Assembly: GCA_016946835.1 (NCBI GenBank)
Contig: JACVTC010000114.1
Location: 25,001-89,000, forward strand
Reading direction: 5' to 3'
DNA: 64,000 nucleotides
Source of the DNA: Neocallimastix lanati (nom. inval.)
Lineage: Eukaryota; Neocallimastigomycota; Neocallimastigomycetes; Neocallimastigales; Neocallimastigaceae
Shown: piece after piece, positions 53,511 through 64,000 of the stretch
Numbering within the stretch: the stretch's first letter is position 1
How the letters are laid out: every line of letters begins with the position of its first letter
The notes under the pieces: model-generated
The model's database searches: none
Seen by the model: only the letters and a program-made list of their open reading frames with translations
What the model was told of the DNA's origin: nothing
Made by a program: the position numbers and the translations under genes

Positions 53511-55097
53511 ATAGAAAAATTTTTATTTAATTATTAAATATTATTTTGTATTTCGTTATTATTTTACTTTTAAATATTTTGTTTGTTTTAAGATTCATTA
53601 TAATTTTACTAAAAGTTTTATTTATAATTCTATAAAATTTAAAATATTAATATTATATTTTTGTTATGAATTTTTTTTAAAAATCTTATTATTATATAAA
53701 ATGATATGGAATTGAAAGGAAGAAATTATATATATAGTTTTTTTTCCACATTTTTCATTATTAAATACTTCTAAGAGAATGATTTACACTTTATTTTTAG
53801 AAGAATAAAATCTTTATTTATAAATAAAAATATATTATAATTATAAATCTTTCTTATTGTAAGGTATATATTTATATATATAAAAACTTTATTTTATTTT
53901 TTTTCTTAAAAATTAATAGAATTAAAAATAAATAATATAAACTTTATTTGATGTATTAATTAAAAAATTTAGTAAATTATATATAATAAAGTGTAAAAAT
54001 TTAATTAATATATACAAAATATGTTACACGAACTTTGTATCCAATATTTTTAATATTTCAATATTTTATATATAATAAAATAGAGTTAATGTATGAATCA
54101 CACTTTTTAATCATATATGATCTTCTACATTATATAAGTTTAAATTATTAAAATATTAATAATACTATCAATATAGTTTTTTTTACAGATAAAATAAAAA
54201 TCTTATTTTTTATCTTTTTTATTTATAATAAATATAATTTTAAAAAAAAGATAATAATAATAATAATAATATATTAAATTTATTGAAAATTTTTTTTTCC
54301 TTAAATAGAGAAAGTTATTTATAATATCTTTTTTGATACAAATTTTTTAATACTATATAGAAATAGGGTTCTGTGTAACTTTACTTTCATTTTAAATACA
54401 TTTTATATATTTATGTAATTTTTTTTTATTGTTAGAATTTAATATGTTTTTTGTTTATTTTTATTTTTATTTTTTTTTTTTTTTTTTTAATTTTTTAATA
54501 AGTATATCCATAAAAATTATATAATAAAAAACAATATTTAAAATTTGAATCTCTTTTTTTTTTTTATTTTTTTTTTTTTTTTTACAAAGAAAAAAAAGTT
54601 TGGCAGTATTACTATAATTGTTTTAATAATGTGACAAAAATATATAGTAATATCTAATTTTAAGGAAATAAATTTAAATGTAATTATGTACTATTACGGA
54701 CAATTTAATACTTATAATTCATTAATTAATAGAAATGTATTCAATTATTTGAAATAAAATATTTAATAACTAATATAATCGAAATATTCTTTTCCGTAAT
54801 ATAATTTTTTTTTAATTGTAAACCGAAATAACTTTAAAAATATAAAAAAATAACAACTAAAAAAAGATAAAAGTATTTAAGATACAATAAAATATATTAA
54901 TTACTCTTTTTAGAAAACACATGTATATAATATATATTTTTTATTCAAACAATAATTGTAACAAAATAAACTACAGTATTTAAGTATATATATATTTAAT
55001 TAAATCTTAAATCCTTAATATAAATTAAATTAATAATAAAAAAATATCAGTTAAATATTTATTATTGGAATACTTTAGTATTTAAATTAAAGTGGTA
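53511..55097. other. Upstream region of the 55-kb membrane gene
   Basis: A+T-rich, no gene. T runs lie at 54,470-54,490 and 54,560-54,585. A 'gttacacgaactttg' stretch at 54,022 has a weak counterpart ('gtaacacgaagaactttgg') at about 62,084, upstream of the paralogous gene at 63,301. It might be shared promoter sequence or chance. Confidence 0.4.
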
Positions 55098-56469
55098 ATG
55101 ATTTATACAATAGTAGTTGATTCAATTTCAGATATTTTAAATAAATCTCAATATTTTAATCCTCTATTATCATGGTTAGTAGTATCGTTTATATATTATT
55201 CGATAGGCATTGGTTCTGATTCCATCTGGAATAATCTATATGAAGTTACAAACTGGGGTTTTTATGCTACATTAATTGCAGTATTAAGATTTGTTTCAAA
55301 AAATCTTGGTTATGAATATGTAGAATTCTATAGATATTTATTATGGTTGGAAACTTATTGCTTTGGATTTAATGAATGGGGTTATGTTTATATCAATTTT
55401 ATCAAAATTAGATCATGTATTAAATCATTAAGATCAAAAACTTGGAGTTTCTTTATGTATTCATTCTTAGTTTATACACAAATATGCAGAACACTTATTG
55501 CTTATTTTGAATTTAATGAGGAAAAACAAAAAGCAATTGGTGAAAAAAATATTAAAATATTAAGTATTAAATCTCATGCTATTCTTTATATACCTATGGG
55601 TATATTTGAACTGATATTTTTATATTTAATTATTAAAAATATAATAAAAGAAGAAGATCAAAAATCAATCAATGTTTTAAATATTCTTCTTCATAGTACA
55701 CTTTCAAGAATGTTTATTGGTAATATATTATTAATTATTTATCTATTTATATATATATTTATATATATAAATTTTAATACTTTTTTTTTTTATATAATTT
55801 TATATGTTAATATATATTATTATCTTTATATGTATATATTAAATATCTTTATAATAATTTTTTATTAAAATAAAATAAATATATATAGTCTCATTAATAT
55901 TTTTTTCTATGTCTGTGGTAGTATGGTTTGAGAAGAAAGGTATAGCATTACTTATTAATAGATTCCTATGGAGAATGAAAGGATCGCTGGGTGTAATATT
56001 TTCAGTGGACTTATTACTTTTACGTATTGAACTAGATAATACTACTCTCAAAGAATCTTCAGAAAAATTGAATAAAGCAACTTTAGAAAAATCAATGACT
56101 TCTCAAAATAATTATCTTTTTGCAACAACAGGTACAGTGAGTGATACAAATTATTTACCTCATACATCAAATTCTAGTCCTCTTATTGCAAAAAAAGAAA
56201 TTAATTTCCAAAGTCAAACTCCAATAAATCCATCTAATGCAATAGGATCTCTAAGAATGTCAACCTATTCAACAACCAAAAATATAGGTGAAGTAATGCC
56301 AAGAAATTCAATAGATTTTCATAATTCGAATGAATTACTTTTTAATTCACATGATACACCTACGAACATAACTAGCATTAATGTTTTATTTAACAGTGAT
56401 AATCATCTAAATGATGCTTTAGATGAATATCTCTATAATAGCGATACTAAAAATAACAGAAATAAATAA
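55098..56469 (+). CDS. Multi-helix membrane protein of unknown function (paralog 1)
   Basis: A two-exon gene: 55,098-55,719 and 55,889-56,469, with a GT-AG intron of 169 bp; 400 residues. Six to seven hydrophobic helices lie in the first 250 residues (for example LLSWLVVSFIYYSIGI, FMYSFLVYTQICRTLIAY, HAILYIPMGIFELIFLYLII, GVSLIFFSMSVVVWF). A Ser/Thr/Asn-rich hydrophilic tail follows, probably cytoplasmic. The segment GFNEWGYVYINFIKIRSC is conserved in the gene at 63,301 (GLNEWGFVYINFSKIKAC), as are the HAILYIP-like and HSTLSR-like motifs. I do not recognise the family; the helix number allows a receptor-like role but nothing proves it. The start is the first ATG, preceded by A+T-rich DNA. Confidence 0.8.
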
Positions 56470-57036
56470 TCAAACAGTTAAATCAAAATTAAAAGATAAT
56501 AATTAATATAAATTAAAAATAATTAAAAATATATAAATATTATTCAAAAGAAATATTATAATATTTTAATTATTCCCAATACTATCATAAATCATAAAAT
56601 AATAAAATAAATATTATATAGTTTTATTTTTTTATATATATATATTATTTATTTATTTATTTATTTTTTTTTTTATCCTTTTTTTTTTTATAGATTTTAA
56701 TTCTTACTATATGAATAATATTGAATACAATAATTATATATTATAATTGAAATGAATATTATATAATATTATATGATGATATAATATAAAATAATATAAA
56801 TTATAAACATTTTTAAAAATTTTATAAAATAATATTTAAGAATTAATAATAGAAACAATAGAACAATTAATGTGATTATTCTTAAAAAAAAAATAATAAT
56901 AATAATAAAGTAAAAATAAATAAATAAATAAATAAATAAGAAATAAAAAATATTAAAGATATAAAAAAAATAAAATTATAAAATTATAAAAAGTAACAAA
57001 TAAATACCAGAAATGAAATGAAAATTTATAAAAAAA

Positions 57037-57069
<33 letters not shown>

Positions 57070-57561
57070 ATAAAAGTTAAAAAGTTAGAAGTTAAAAAAG
57101 TTTGAAGTTATAATTTTTAAATTAACATAAATTATTAATTATTATTAAAATATTAAAATATATATATATATATAAATTTATATATATAAACTAGTATAAT
57201 TTTTTCTATTATTAATAATAATAAAATCTTTCTTTTTTTTTTTTTTTTTTTTTAATTTAAATATTTTTCCCAAAAAAAAAAAAAAAAAATAAATACAAAA
57301 AAAGAAAAAAAAAATTTTTTTATTTTGTATTAAATTATGTATTAAATTAAAAACAAATTCTATTTATATGTAAATAAATAAATAAATAAATAAAAATTAA
57401 ATGGAAAGAAAAAATGAGATAATCTTTCCAAACTAAAACATTTAAATATTAATTAATAAAAAAAAATAATAATAATAGTATAGAATATAGTTAAAAAAAA
57501 AAAAAATTTTTTTATTGTTTTGCTTTCAATTAAAAAAAAAAAAAAAATTAAACTTGTAGAT

Positions 57562-57592
<31 letters not shown>

Positions 57593-58375
57593 ACACAGAA
57601 AAACAATAAAAAAAAAAAAAAAAATACAATGCAATAGAATGTAATACAATACAATACAATAATAAGTAAAGAAATAAAATTTAAATTTATGGAGTACAAA
57701 ATATATATATTAAATTTCAAATTTATTTGCTTCTTAATTAAAAAGAAAAAACTCCAATGAATTATTATTATTTCTATTATTAAGATTAAATTATATGTTT
57801 AGATAAATTTTACATAATTAAAAAGTTATAATTTTTCTATCTTAGGATGTATATATGTTTTTATTTAAATAAAGTGGGTTAACTTATTTATATATATTAT
57901 AATAAAAAATAATTTTAAAAAAGAATCATCCAAAAAAATTAAGGTAACATTATACTTTATTTAAATAAAAACATATATACATCCTAAGATAGAATAATTA
58001 TATTTATAACTTTTTAATTATGTAAAATTTATCAAAACATATAATTTAATCTTAATAATAGAAATAATAATAATTTATTGGAGTTTTTTTTTTTTTTAAA
58101 ATTAAGGAATATTTAAATAATGAATAATTATAAATAATGATTTATATTTTTTTATTTATTCATTTATTTAGTTAGTTTGTTTATTAATAAATTTTTTTAA
58201 TTAATTTTCGATTTTGATTTTTTCTTTTTGAAATTTAATTTGTCCAATAAAATTAATAAAAAATTAAAATTTCCTAATTATTTAATCAATAAATGATTAA
58301 AAATTCTATTTTTAAAATTTCATTTTTCAATTTTTAGAATGAAATATACAAAGTTAAATGGGAGATTTTCCTTTT

Positions 58376-58417
<42 letters not shown>

Positions 58418-59057
58418 CATATTTCAAAATAAAAATATATCAAATTCATAATGAAAGCATGCATTGATTATTTATCCATGCTAGAATACCTTTCACAAAT
58501 ATATAAATAAACATATAATAATAGTTATAAAAATAATGATAAACTCTTCAGGTTCGACTATCTCTTTCTGGAAGAAGTTATATAATTTATTTATATAATT
58601 TATTTATTAATATAAATTATTTATTCATTTATTTATTTTATAATTTAAATTTATTTAATTAAATACTAAATTTTATAAATTCATATTATATTAAAAATGG
58701 CAATAACATTTTTTACTGTAAAGAAAAGTATACTCTAATTATAAACTACTTTAAAATAATAAAATTAATTATTTAATTAAATAATAAAATATATAATATA
58801 AATAATGAAATATTTATAATTATAATTATAACATATAAAAGTATATAAAAATATAAAAAATATAAAAAAATATAATAATTAAAATAATGTAAAACTTAAT
58901 TTACATACAATTTATGTTGTAAATTTTATGTTTACATTAATTTTATGTATTTTATAGAATTAATGATTATTACTTAAATTTTTTATATCACGTTATTTTT
59001 AAATAATTTATATATATCATATGATAATGTATCAAGTGATAATTTAAGGCTTTTAAT
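56470..59057. other. Intergenic region with a large inverted repeat
   Basis: No gene. A/T simple sequence (AAATA arrays at 56,920-56,940 and 57,030-57,065; T or A runs near 57,230-57,290, 57,600 and 58,379-58,418). One inverted repeat lies at 57,741-58,092. A short block richer in G+C at about 58,455-58,580 can form small hairpins, for example 'actcttcagg' with 'ctggaagaagt'. Confidence 0.6.
57741..58092. repeat. Palindromic inverted repeat, about 135-bp arms
   Basis: Arms 57,741-57,875 and 57,954-58,092 are near-perfect reverse complements, for example 'ctatcttaggatgtatatat' on the left and 'atatatacatcctaagatag' on the right. The spacer is about 78 bp. It could be a foldback or MITE-like element or the source of a hairpin transcript. 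No MULE end motif is present. Confidence 0.88.
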
Positions 59058-61090
59058 GGGGGAAGTTGCATTACGCCAATTTTCACGTGATAAATAAATA
59101 TGTGGCTATAGCTATATTATTCTACATAATATTATTTTATTGTATTATTTTGTTACTTCAATTTTTAAATTAATTATTAAGTGAATAATTAAATAAATCA
59201 TATAATGATTAGATTTTATGATTTTAATTCTTTTATTTAAATGTTATTAATAAAAAAATTATATAAAAATATAAATGTTATTAAAAATGGAAATGTTATT
59301 AATAATAATTCTTTTATTTAAATGTTATTAAAAAAAATAATTATAATGATAAAATTATTAATTATACATAGTATTTGAATATTTATTTAAACTGTATAAA
59401 TTTAATAAGCTTTATAAATTAAATTTTTGAATGACATAATTTTGATTATTTCGTTCGGTCATTCCTCGTTTCTTTATTATTTATTATAAAGTAATACATA
59501 TATTATATTATTTAAATCAGTTAAACAATCAAACCACACATTAATAACATTATTTCTATCACATTTAGCATCAATTAACTTGGCTTCAATATTTTTGTAG
59601 CGTTCAATTAAGACACTGATTTCATTAGCTTTATTTATTGCTCTTTTTTTTTATTTTCCAAATTCCTCTTATTTTTCTTTGATAATCATTATATGATAAA
59701 TTTTCAAGTTCACTTAATTTAACTATTAATTCATAAAAAGATGAATTTGTTGGAAATAAATTATTTTAAATAATTATTGGGTGATTCTGAGGCATTGTTT
59801 GTTACATGTTCCACATTATTATAATAATTCCAAATTTTCATATCATAATCAACTAAATATGTTTCATAAAAATATTCTAAAAATTTTAAAAATTGACAAT
59901 AATTATTTTTAATGGATTTAATTTTAACATAAATATTAAATATATATACAGGATTTATAGATGGTAAATTTGAAATAACTTTATAATAATTATATATATT
60001 ATTATCATTTTTTACTTCATTATAAAATAATTTATTTTTTTTTTAATCTAGTGATTTTTTATAATGCCAAATGCAATATTTAATATTTGTATTAGGAAAT
60101 ATTGTTTTTGCTGTTTTAGATAAGCCCCTTTCAAAATTACAGTGCAAATTTTTTGGTTCAATTATAATATTATTATTACATGTATTAGCATTTTTTTTTT
60201 TTTAATTTTTCAAATAATATTTTATATGTTTCTTGTTCTTTATTTTTTAATATTGCAAAAGAAGTAGTGTAAAAACTATTTAATTCTTTAGCATAAGTTC
60301 TTGTAATAAATATTTGATAACTAAATTTAGGGGCAATAAAAACTGTATCATCAACAAATATATCATCATTATGTAAATAATAACAACTAAAAAATTAAAA
60401 AATGATTAAAATGATCAAAAAACTTTATATATCATTATTTTTTATATATTCAAAAAAAAAATAATAATAATATAATAAAAAATAAAACAAAATAAAATAA
60501 AATAAAATAAAATAAATAGTAGAATATAAAAATATAGTACAGATTGAATAAAATAAAATAAAAAGTTGAAATATGAATATAAAGTACATATTGAATAAAA
60601 TAAAATAAAATAAAATAAATATCTATTATTATTCTTTATTAAAGAATATTAAAGATCAATGTTTTAGAAATGAAAATTTTTTACATTTTTATTATATTCA
60701 ATTAATGATATAATTTAATATATAAATCAATATTATTGATTGTTAATAATCTCATTAAATATAAAAAATATAAATGATTTTTTTGCTTTCTAACATATAT
60801 AATTAAATTTAATAAAAAATAACAATAAATATTTATTTTATTTTATATACTTGTACTTTTATATTATTACTTTTAATATTTATTTTATTTTATTTTATTT
60901 TATTATATTTTTTTTTTAATACTTATATTATTACATTCTTTATTTATTTATTTATTTATACATTTATTTTTTTTACATATAATTGTATTAAAATTTTTTA
61001 TGGCGTTAATAAATAATTTTGCAAGCCAATAAAAATAGATGGCGTATTGAAAATTTGTATTATAAAAATTGGCGAAATGCACCACATTCC
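59058..61090 (-). mobile_element. MULE copy M5, truncated and internally inverted
   Basis: The left end ('TTGCATTACGCCAATTTT' near 59,066) and right end ('attggcgaaatgcaccacat' near 61,069) match M1. The C-terminal part of the transposase (minus strand, about 59,490-60,373) is decayed. After 60,373 the N-terminal half is missing. The noncoding arm from about 60,480 to 60,960 lies in reverse orientation compared with M1 (matching about 22,240-22,640), and the outermost arm is again in normal orientation. Confidence 0.8.
59490..60373 (-). pseudogene. Truncated MULE transposase (M5)
   Basis: Reverse-strand sequence collinear with the M1 transposase from the first catalytic Asp region (near 60,350) to the C-terminus, with high identity but several frame breaks, for example in the poly(T) stretches near 59,650, 60,045 and 60,195. 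The zinc-finger half is absent. Non-functional. Confidence 0.85.
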
Positions 61091-63300
61091 TTTTAATTTA
61101 TTTTTATGTAATTATTAATTAATAATTGAAGTTTTTATTTTTATTTTATATTAGTAATTAATAAAAAAAATATGTATATAATTAATAATATATTTTAAAT
61201 AATTTAATTATTTTATATATTTTAAAATTGTAAAGTTTAAAATATAGTAAATATATTTAATGATAATTAATATATAAATATATATATAATAATATATATG
61301 TAATATGTATATAAAAAAAACTAAACCTTATAGAACAATATTTAATTATTGTAATAAATATCCATTTAGAGTTTTTTTTTTTTTTTTTTTAACTTTTTTT
61401 TATAAAAGTATAACCTTTTTTGAATAAATAATTACTTATTATTAAAAGTAATTATAAAATATGGATAATGGATAAATATGAAATTCTCTATTCTATTTTT
61501 CTGTTTTTTTTATATTAAGATTAAATAAAAAAAGAAGTTTTGAAGTGAAAATCAATTTATATTAAAGAAATGATTAAAGTTTTAATTATATTAAAATAAA
61601 GTTTATAAACCTTAATTTTTATAAATTTTAAAAAAAAAATTTTTATTTATATGATAATTAAGTAAAAAAAATAAAAAATAAAAAATAAAAAATAATAATA
61701 ATAAGAATAAGAAACAATAACTATAAAAGAAAAAAAGATATGCATTTTCGTACAACCTCTGTTAGAAAATAAGAATTAGATCATATTAAGTCAACTTTAT
61801 TTATTTATTATAAAGAGTTGCAAATAGTTAATTTTACATGTTACATTCAATTTATACAAGTATATTATGACTTATACATTACATTAAATACATTACATTT
61901 TAATACATTAAACTTAATTCACATATTCTGACAACCTCTATAAGTTTTAATCTTAAAAAAGAAATTAAATTGATTATCAGAACATTGTGTAATATTCGAA
62001 ATTTTTTTTTTATTTATAGAATAACTTAATAGAAAACAAATATTTTTTTTTTTTTTTAAAGCGGAGATAAGGGTAATTAATTATGTAACACGAAGAACTT
62101 TGGTTATAGAACCTTTTTAATAAATAAAAAATTTCAATATTTATTTTAGTTTTTTTTTTTATTTTTTAAAATTTTATTTCAATAAAATAAATTAAGAATA
62201 TTAATACACTTATCGTTTTCTGGTATATATTCAAATAGGAAATAGAACAATATTTTGTTTCAGTTCAATAATTTAATCATTTTATTATACTAAAATAGAT
62301 TAAAATTAATAATATAAAGTAATTAATATATCTTAACAAATAAAGAATATGAAAAGAAAAGAAAAATTATTTTTTCAAAATATTAAAAATAATTTTCTAT
62401 TAATATAATTTTTTTAAAAAATATAAAATAATTATATAAATATATATTAAATATAATTTAAACTTTATTTATATTTAAAAAAAATTACAGAAAATATATA
62501 TTTATTTTTTTTTTTTTAAAAAAATTACATTATTTTAATATAAAATAAATTGTTATATTCTTTTGTTTTTACACTATATTTTTTAATTTTAATAGAAATA
62601 TATATATATTTTTTTATATAAATGTATTATATTATATTATTTCGATTAATCTTAAAAAACTTTAAATTTATCAAATACTATTTAATATTCATTATTCCTT
62701 TTATTTTTATTTTTTATATTTTTTTTGTTCGATATAAAACTATATAATACTGTATTTAAAAAGTTAATAATTAATTTAAATATGAAAATATAATATAAAG
62801 TTCATAATAATCAATTTATATATGTCTTAAAAATATTATATATTAAATATAAAAATATCAGAATCGAAAAGTGTAAAAAATTATTTTAATTCATATAATT
62901 ATATATATTTATTAAATATATATAATTATTTATATCAAAACAAATTGAAAAATTAAACAAAAATACAAAATAGAAAAAAAAAAGAAAAAAAAATAAAAAA
63001 TTATTTAATTCATATAATTATATATATATAGTAAAAATATATAATTTATAAAATAAAAATTAATTTAAAAATTAAACAAAAATAGAAAAATAATAATCAT
63101 AACACTTAACATAAAATTTAATGTTGTAATAATTAAATTTTTTTCTCTTTTTTTTTTCGAAAAAAATAATTTCTATAAATATAATTATTAATATAATTTT
63201 AATAAAAATTATAATATATATACCAAAAATTATCAATATTTGTATTAAAAAGAGAGAAAAATTAATAATAAATAAATAAATATAAATAAATAAAAATAAA
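61091..63300. other. Intergenic region upstream of the last gene
   Basis: A+T-rich, no gene. Dispersed A and T runs. 'gcggagataagggtaattaa' at about 62,061 is a small patch of mixed composition. The minus-strand frame at 63,072-63,347 overlaps the start of the real plus-strand gene and is low-complexity. Confidence 0.5.
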
Positions 63301-64000
63301 ATGGAATCAATATTTGTAACAAAAGTCAATACCCCAGTCCTCTGCAATTCAACAAATACGGAAAGTATATATAAACTATTGGGGGATGAAATTAATAAAG
63401 CACAATATTTTTGTCCCTTAATTTCTTGGTTTGTTGTAGCTTATACATACTACACAATTGGTAGAAAAAGTGGGAAAATATGGAAATATCTTTATTATGT
63501 TACCACTTTTGGTTTTATAGCTAATATGTTAGATATAATTAAAAAAATTTCAGTAGAAAGGAAATCTAATTTTGAAATTTTTATATATATCAATTGGATA
63601 AGTACATATTTTTATGGGTTAAATGAATGGGGATTTGTATATATCAATTTTTCAAAAATTAAAGCTTGTGTTAGACTTTTACAAAATAAAGCATGGATTA
63701 TTTTTATAAAACTATTTTTAATTTATATACTTATATGTAGAACTGTAATTACTTATTATAAAAATCAAGAAGAATGGGAAGATTATTCAACTAGTTGTAC
63801 ATTAAAAAATAGTAGATTTAGTTCCAAACTACATGCTTTAGTCTATATTCCAACAGGTTTAGTGGAAATTGCTTTAATTATCTGTGTTTTAGAGCAATAT
63901 TTTAGAGAAAAAAAATTGATAGAAAATGCAAAATCTGAACTTTATATTTTATTTCATAGTACTTTAGGAAGAACAATAACAAGTAAGTTAAAAAAAAAAA
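63301..64000 (+). CDS. Multi-helix membrane protein (paralog 2), runs off the window
   Basis: Starts MESIFVTKVNTPVLC at 63,301. A probable GT donor (GTAAGT) lies at about 63,983, right after HSTLGRTITS, the same place as the intron in the 55-kb paralog (HSTLSRMFIG). Shared motifs are PLISWFVVAYTYYTIG, GLNEWGFVYINFSKIKAC, ICRTVITYY and HALVYIPTGLVEIAL. About 227 residues are visible, with five or six hydrophobic helices. The C-terminal exon lies beyond the window. The family is unknown, as for its paralog. Together the two genes flank a MULE copy (M5). Confidence 0.82.
   Translation, partial: MESIFVTKVNTPVLCNSTNTESIYKLLGDEINKAQYFCPLISWFVVAYTYYTIGRKSGKIWKYLYYVTTFGFIANMLDIIKKISVERKSNFEIFIYINWISTYFYGLNEWGFVYINFSKIKACVRLLQNKAWIIFIKLFLIYILICRTVITYYKNQEEWEDYSTSCTLKNSRFSSKLHALVYIPTGLVEIALIICVLEQYFREKKLIENAKSELYILFHSTLGRTITSKLKKK

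Noticed and set aside
58545-58590. tRNA-like B box (GGTTCGACTAT)
   Set aside because: No A box or cloverleaf upstream; better explained as a small hairpin.

Overview
This window is extremely A+T-rich eukaryotic DNA. It has short GT-AG introns, long A, T, AAT and TTTA tracts, asparagine-rich proteins and many transposable elements. Receptors that fuse a bacterial-type solute-binding domain to a class C seven-helix domain, and many-exon TmcB/TmcC-like membrane proteins, point to an anaerobic gut fungus (Neocallimastigomycota). This is an inference from gene content; no rRNA or tRNA was found to confirm it.

Layout. From 1 to 24.4 kb the window is a transposon graveyard: LTR fragments, a Ty3-type gag-protease block fused to a Ty1/copia remnant (2.8-6.9 kb), a young nearly whole Ty3 element with matching LTRs (9,198-17,173), abutting solo-LTR-like units, a MULE DNA transposon with an intact transposase (20.1-23.1 kb), and a broken Ty3 integrase stretch (23.5-24.4 kb). 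From 24.4 to 30.9 kb lie two head-to-head copies of the same MULE family. From 31.6 to 48.7 kb lie three host genes: a 31-exon membrane/TPR gene, then two tandem 5-exon receptor genes on the minus strand. From 48.7 to 55.1 kb there is mostly microsatellite plus a small deleted MULE copy. Two paralogous multi-helix membrane genes (55.1-56.5 kb and 63.3 kb to the window end) flank another rearranged MULE copy.

The most unusual region is 24,525-27,530. This roughly 3-kb block is visibly richer in G+C than everything around it and carries three genes of giant-virus (Nucleocytoviricota) type: a uracil-DNA-glycosylase-like gene, a tiny RPB10-like RNA polymerase subunit, and a three-domain mRNA capping enzyme with triphosphatase, guanylyltransferase and the start of a methyltransferase. 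It sits inside the noncoding arm of a MULE copy, and comparison with the neighbouring MULE copy gives both junctions almost to the base. It reads as a fossil fragment of giant-virus DNA in a gut-fungus chromosome.

The host genes look sensory. The two receptors would bind a ligand outside the cell and signal through a seven-helix domain, and the TmcB/TmcC-like gene has the architecture of a large membrane sensor. None of their ligands or partners can be read from the sequence. All gene models were spliced by eye from reading-frame and GT-AG logic.
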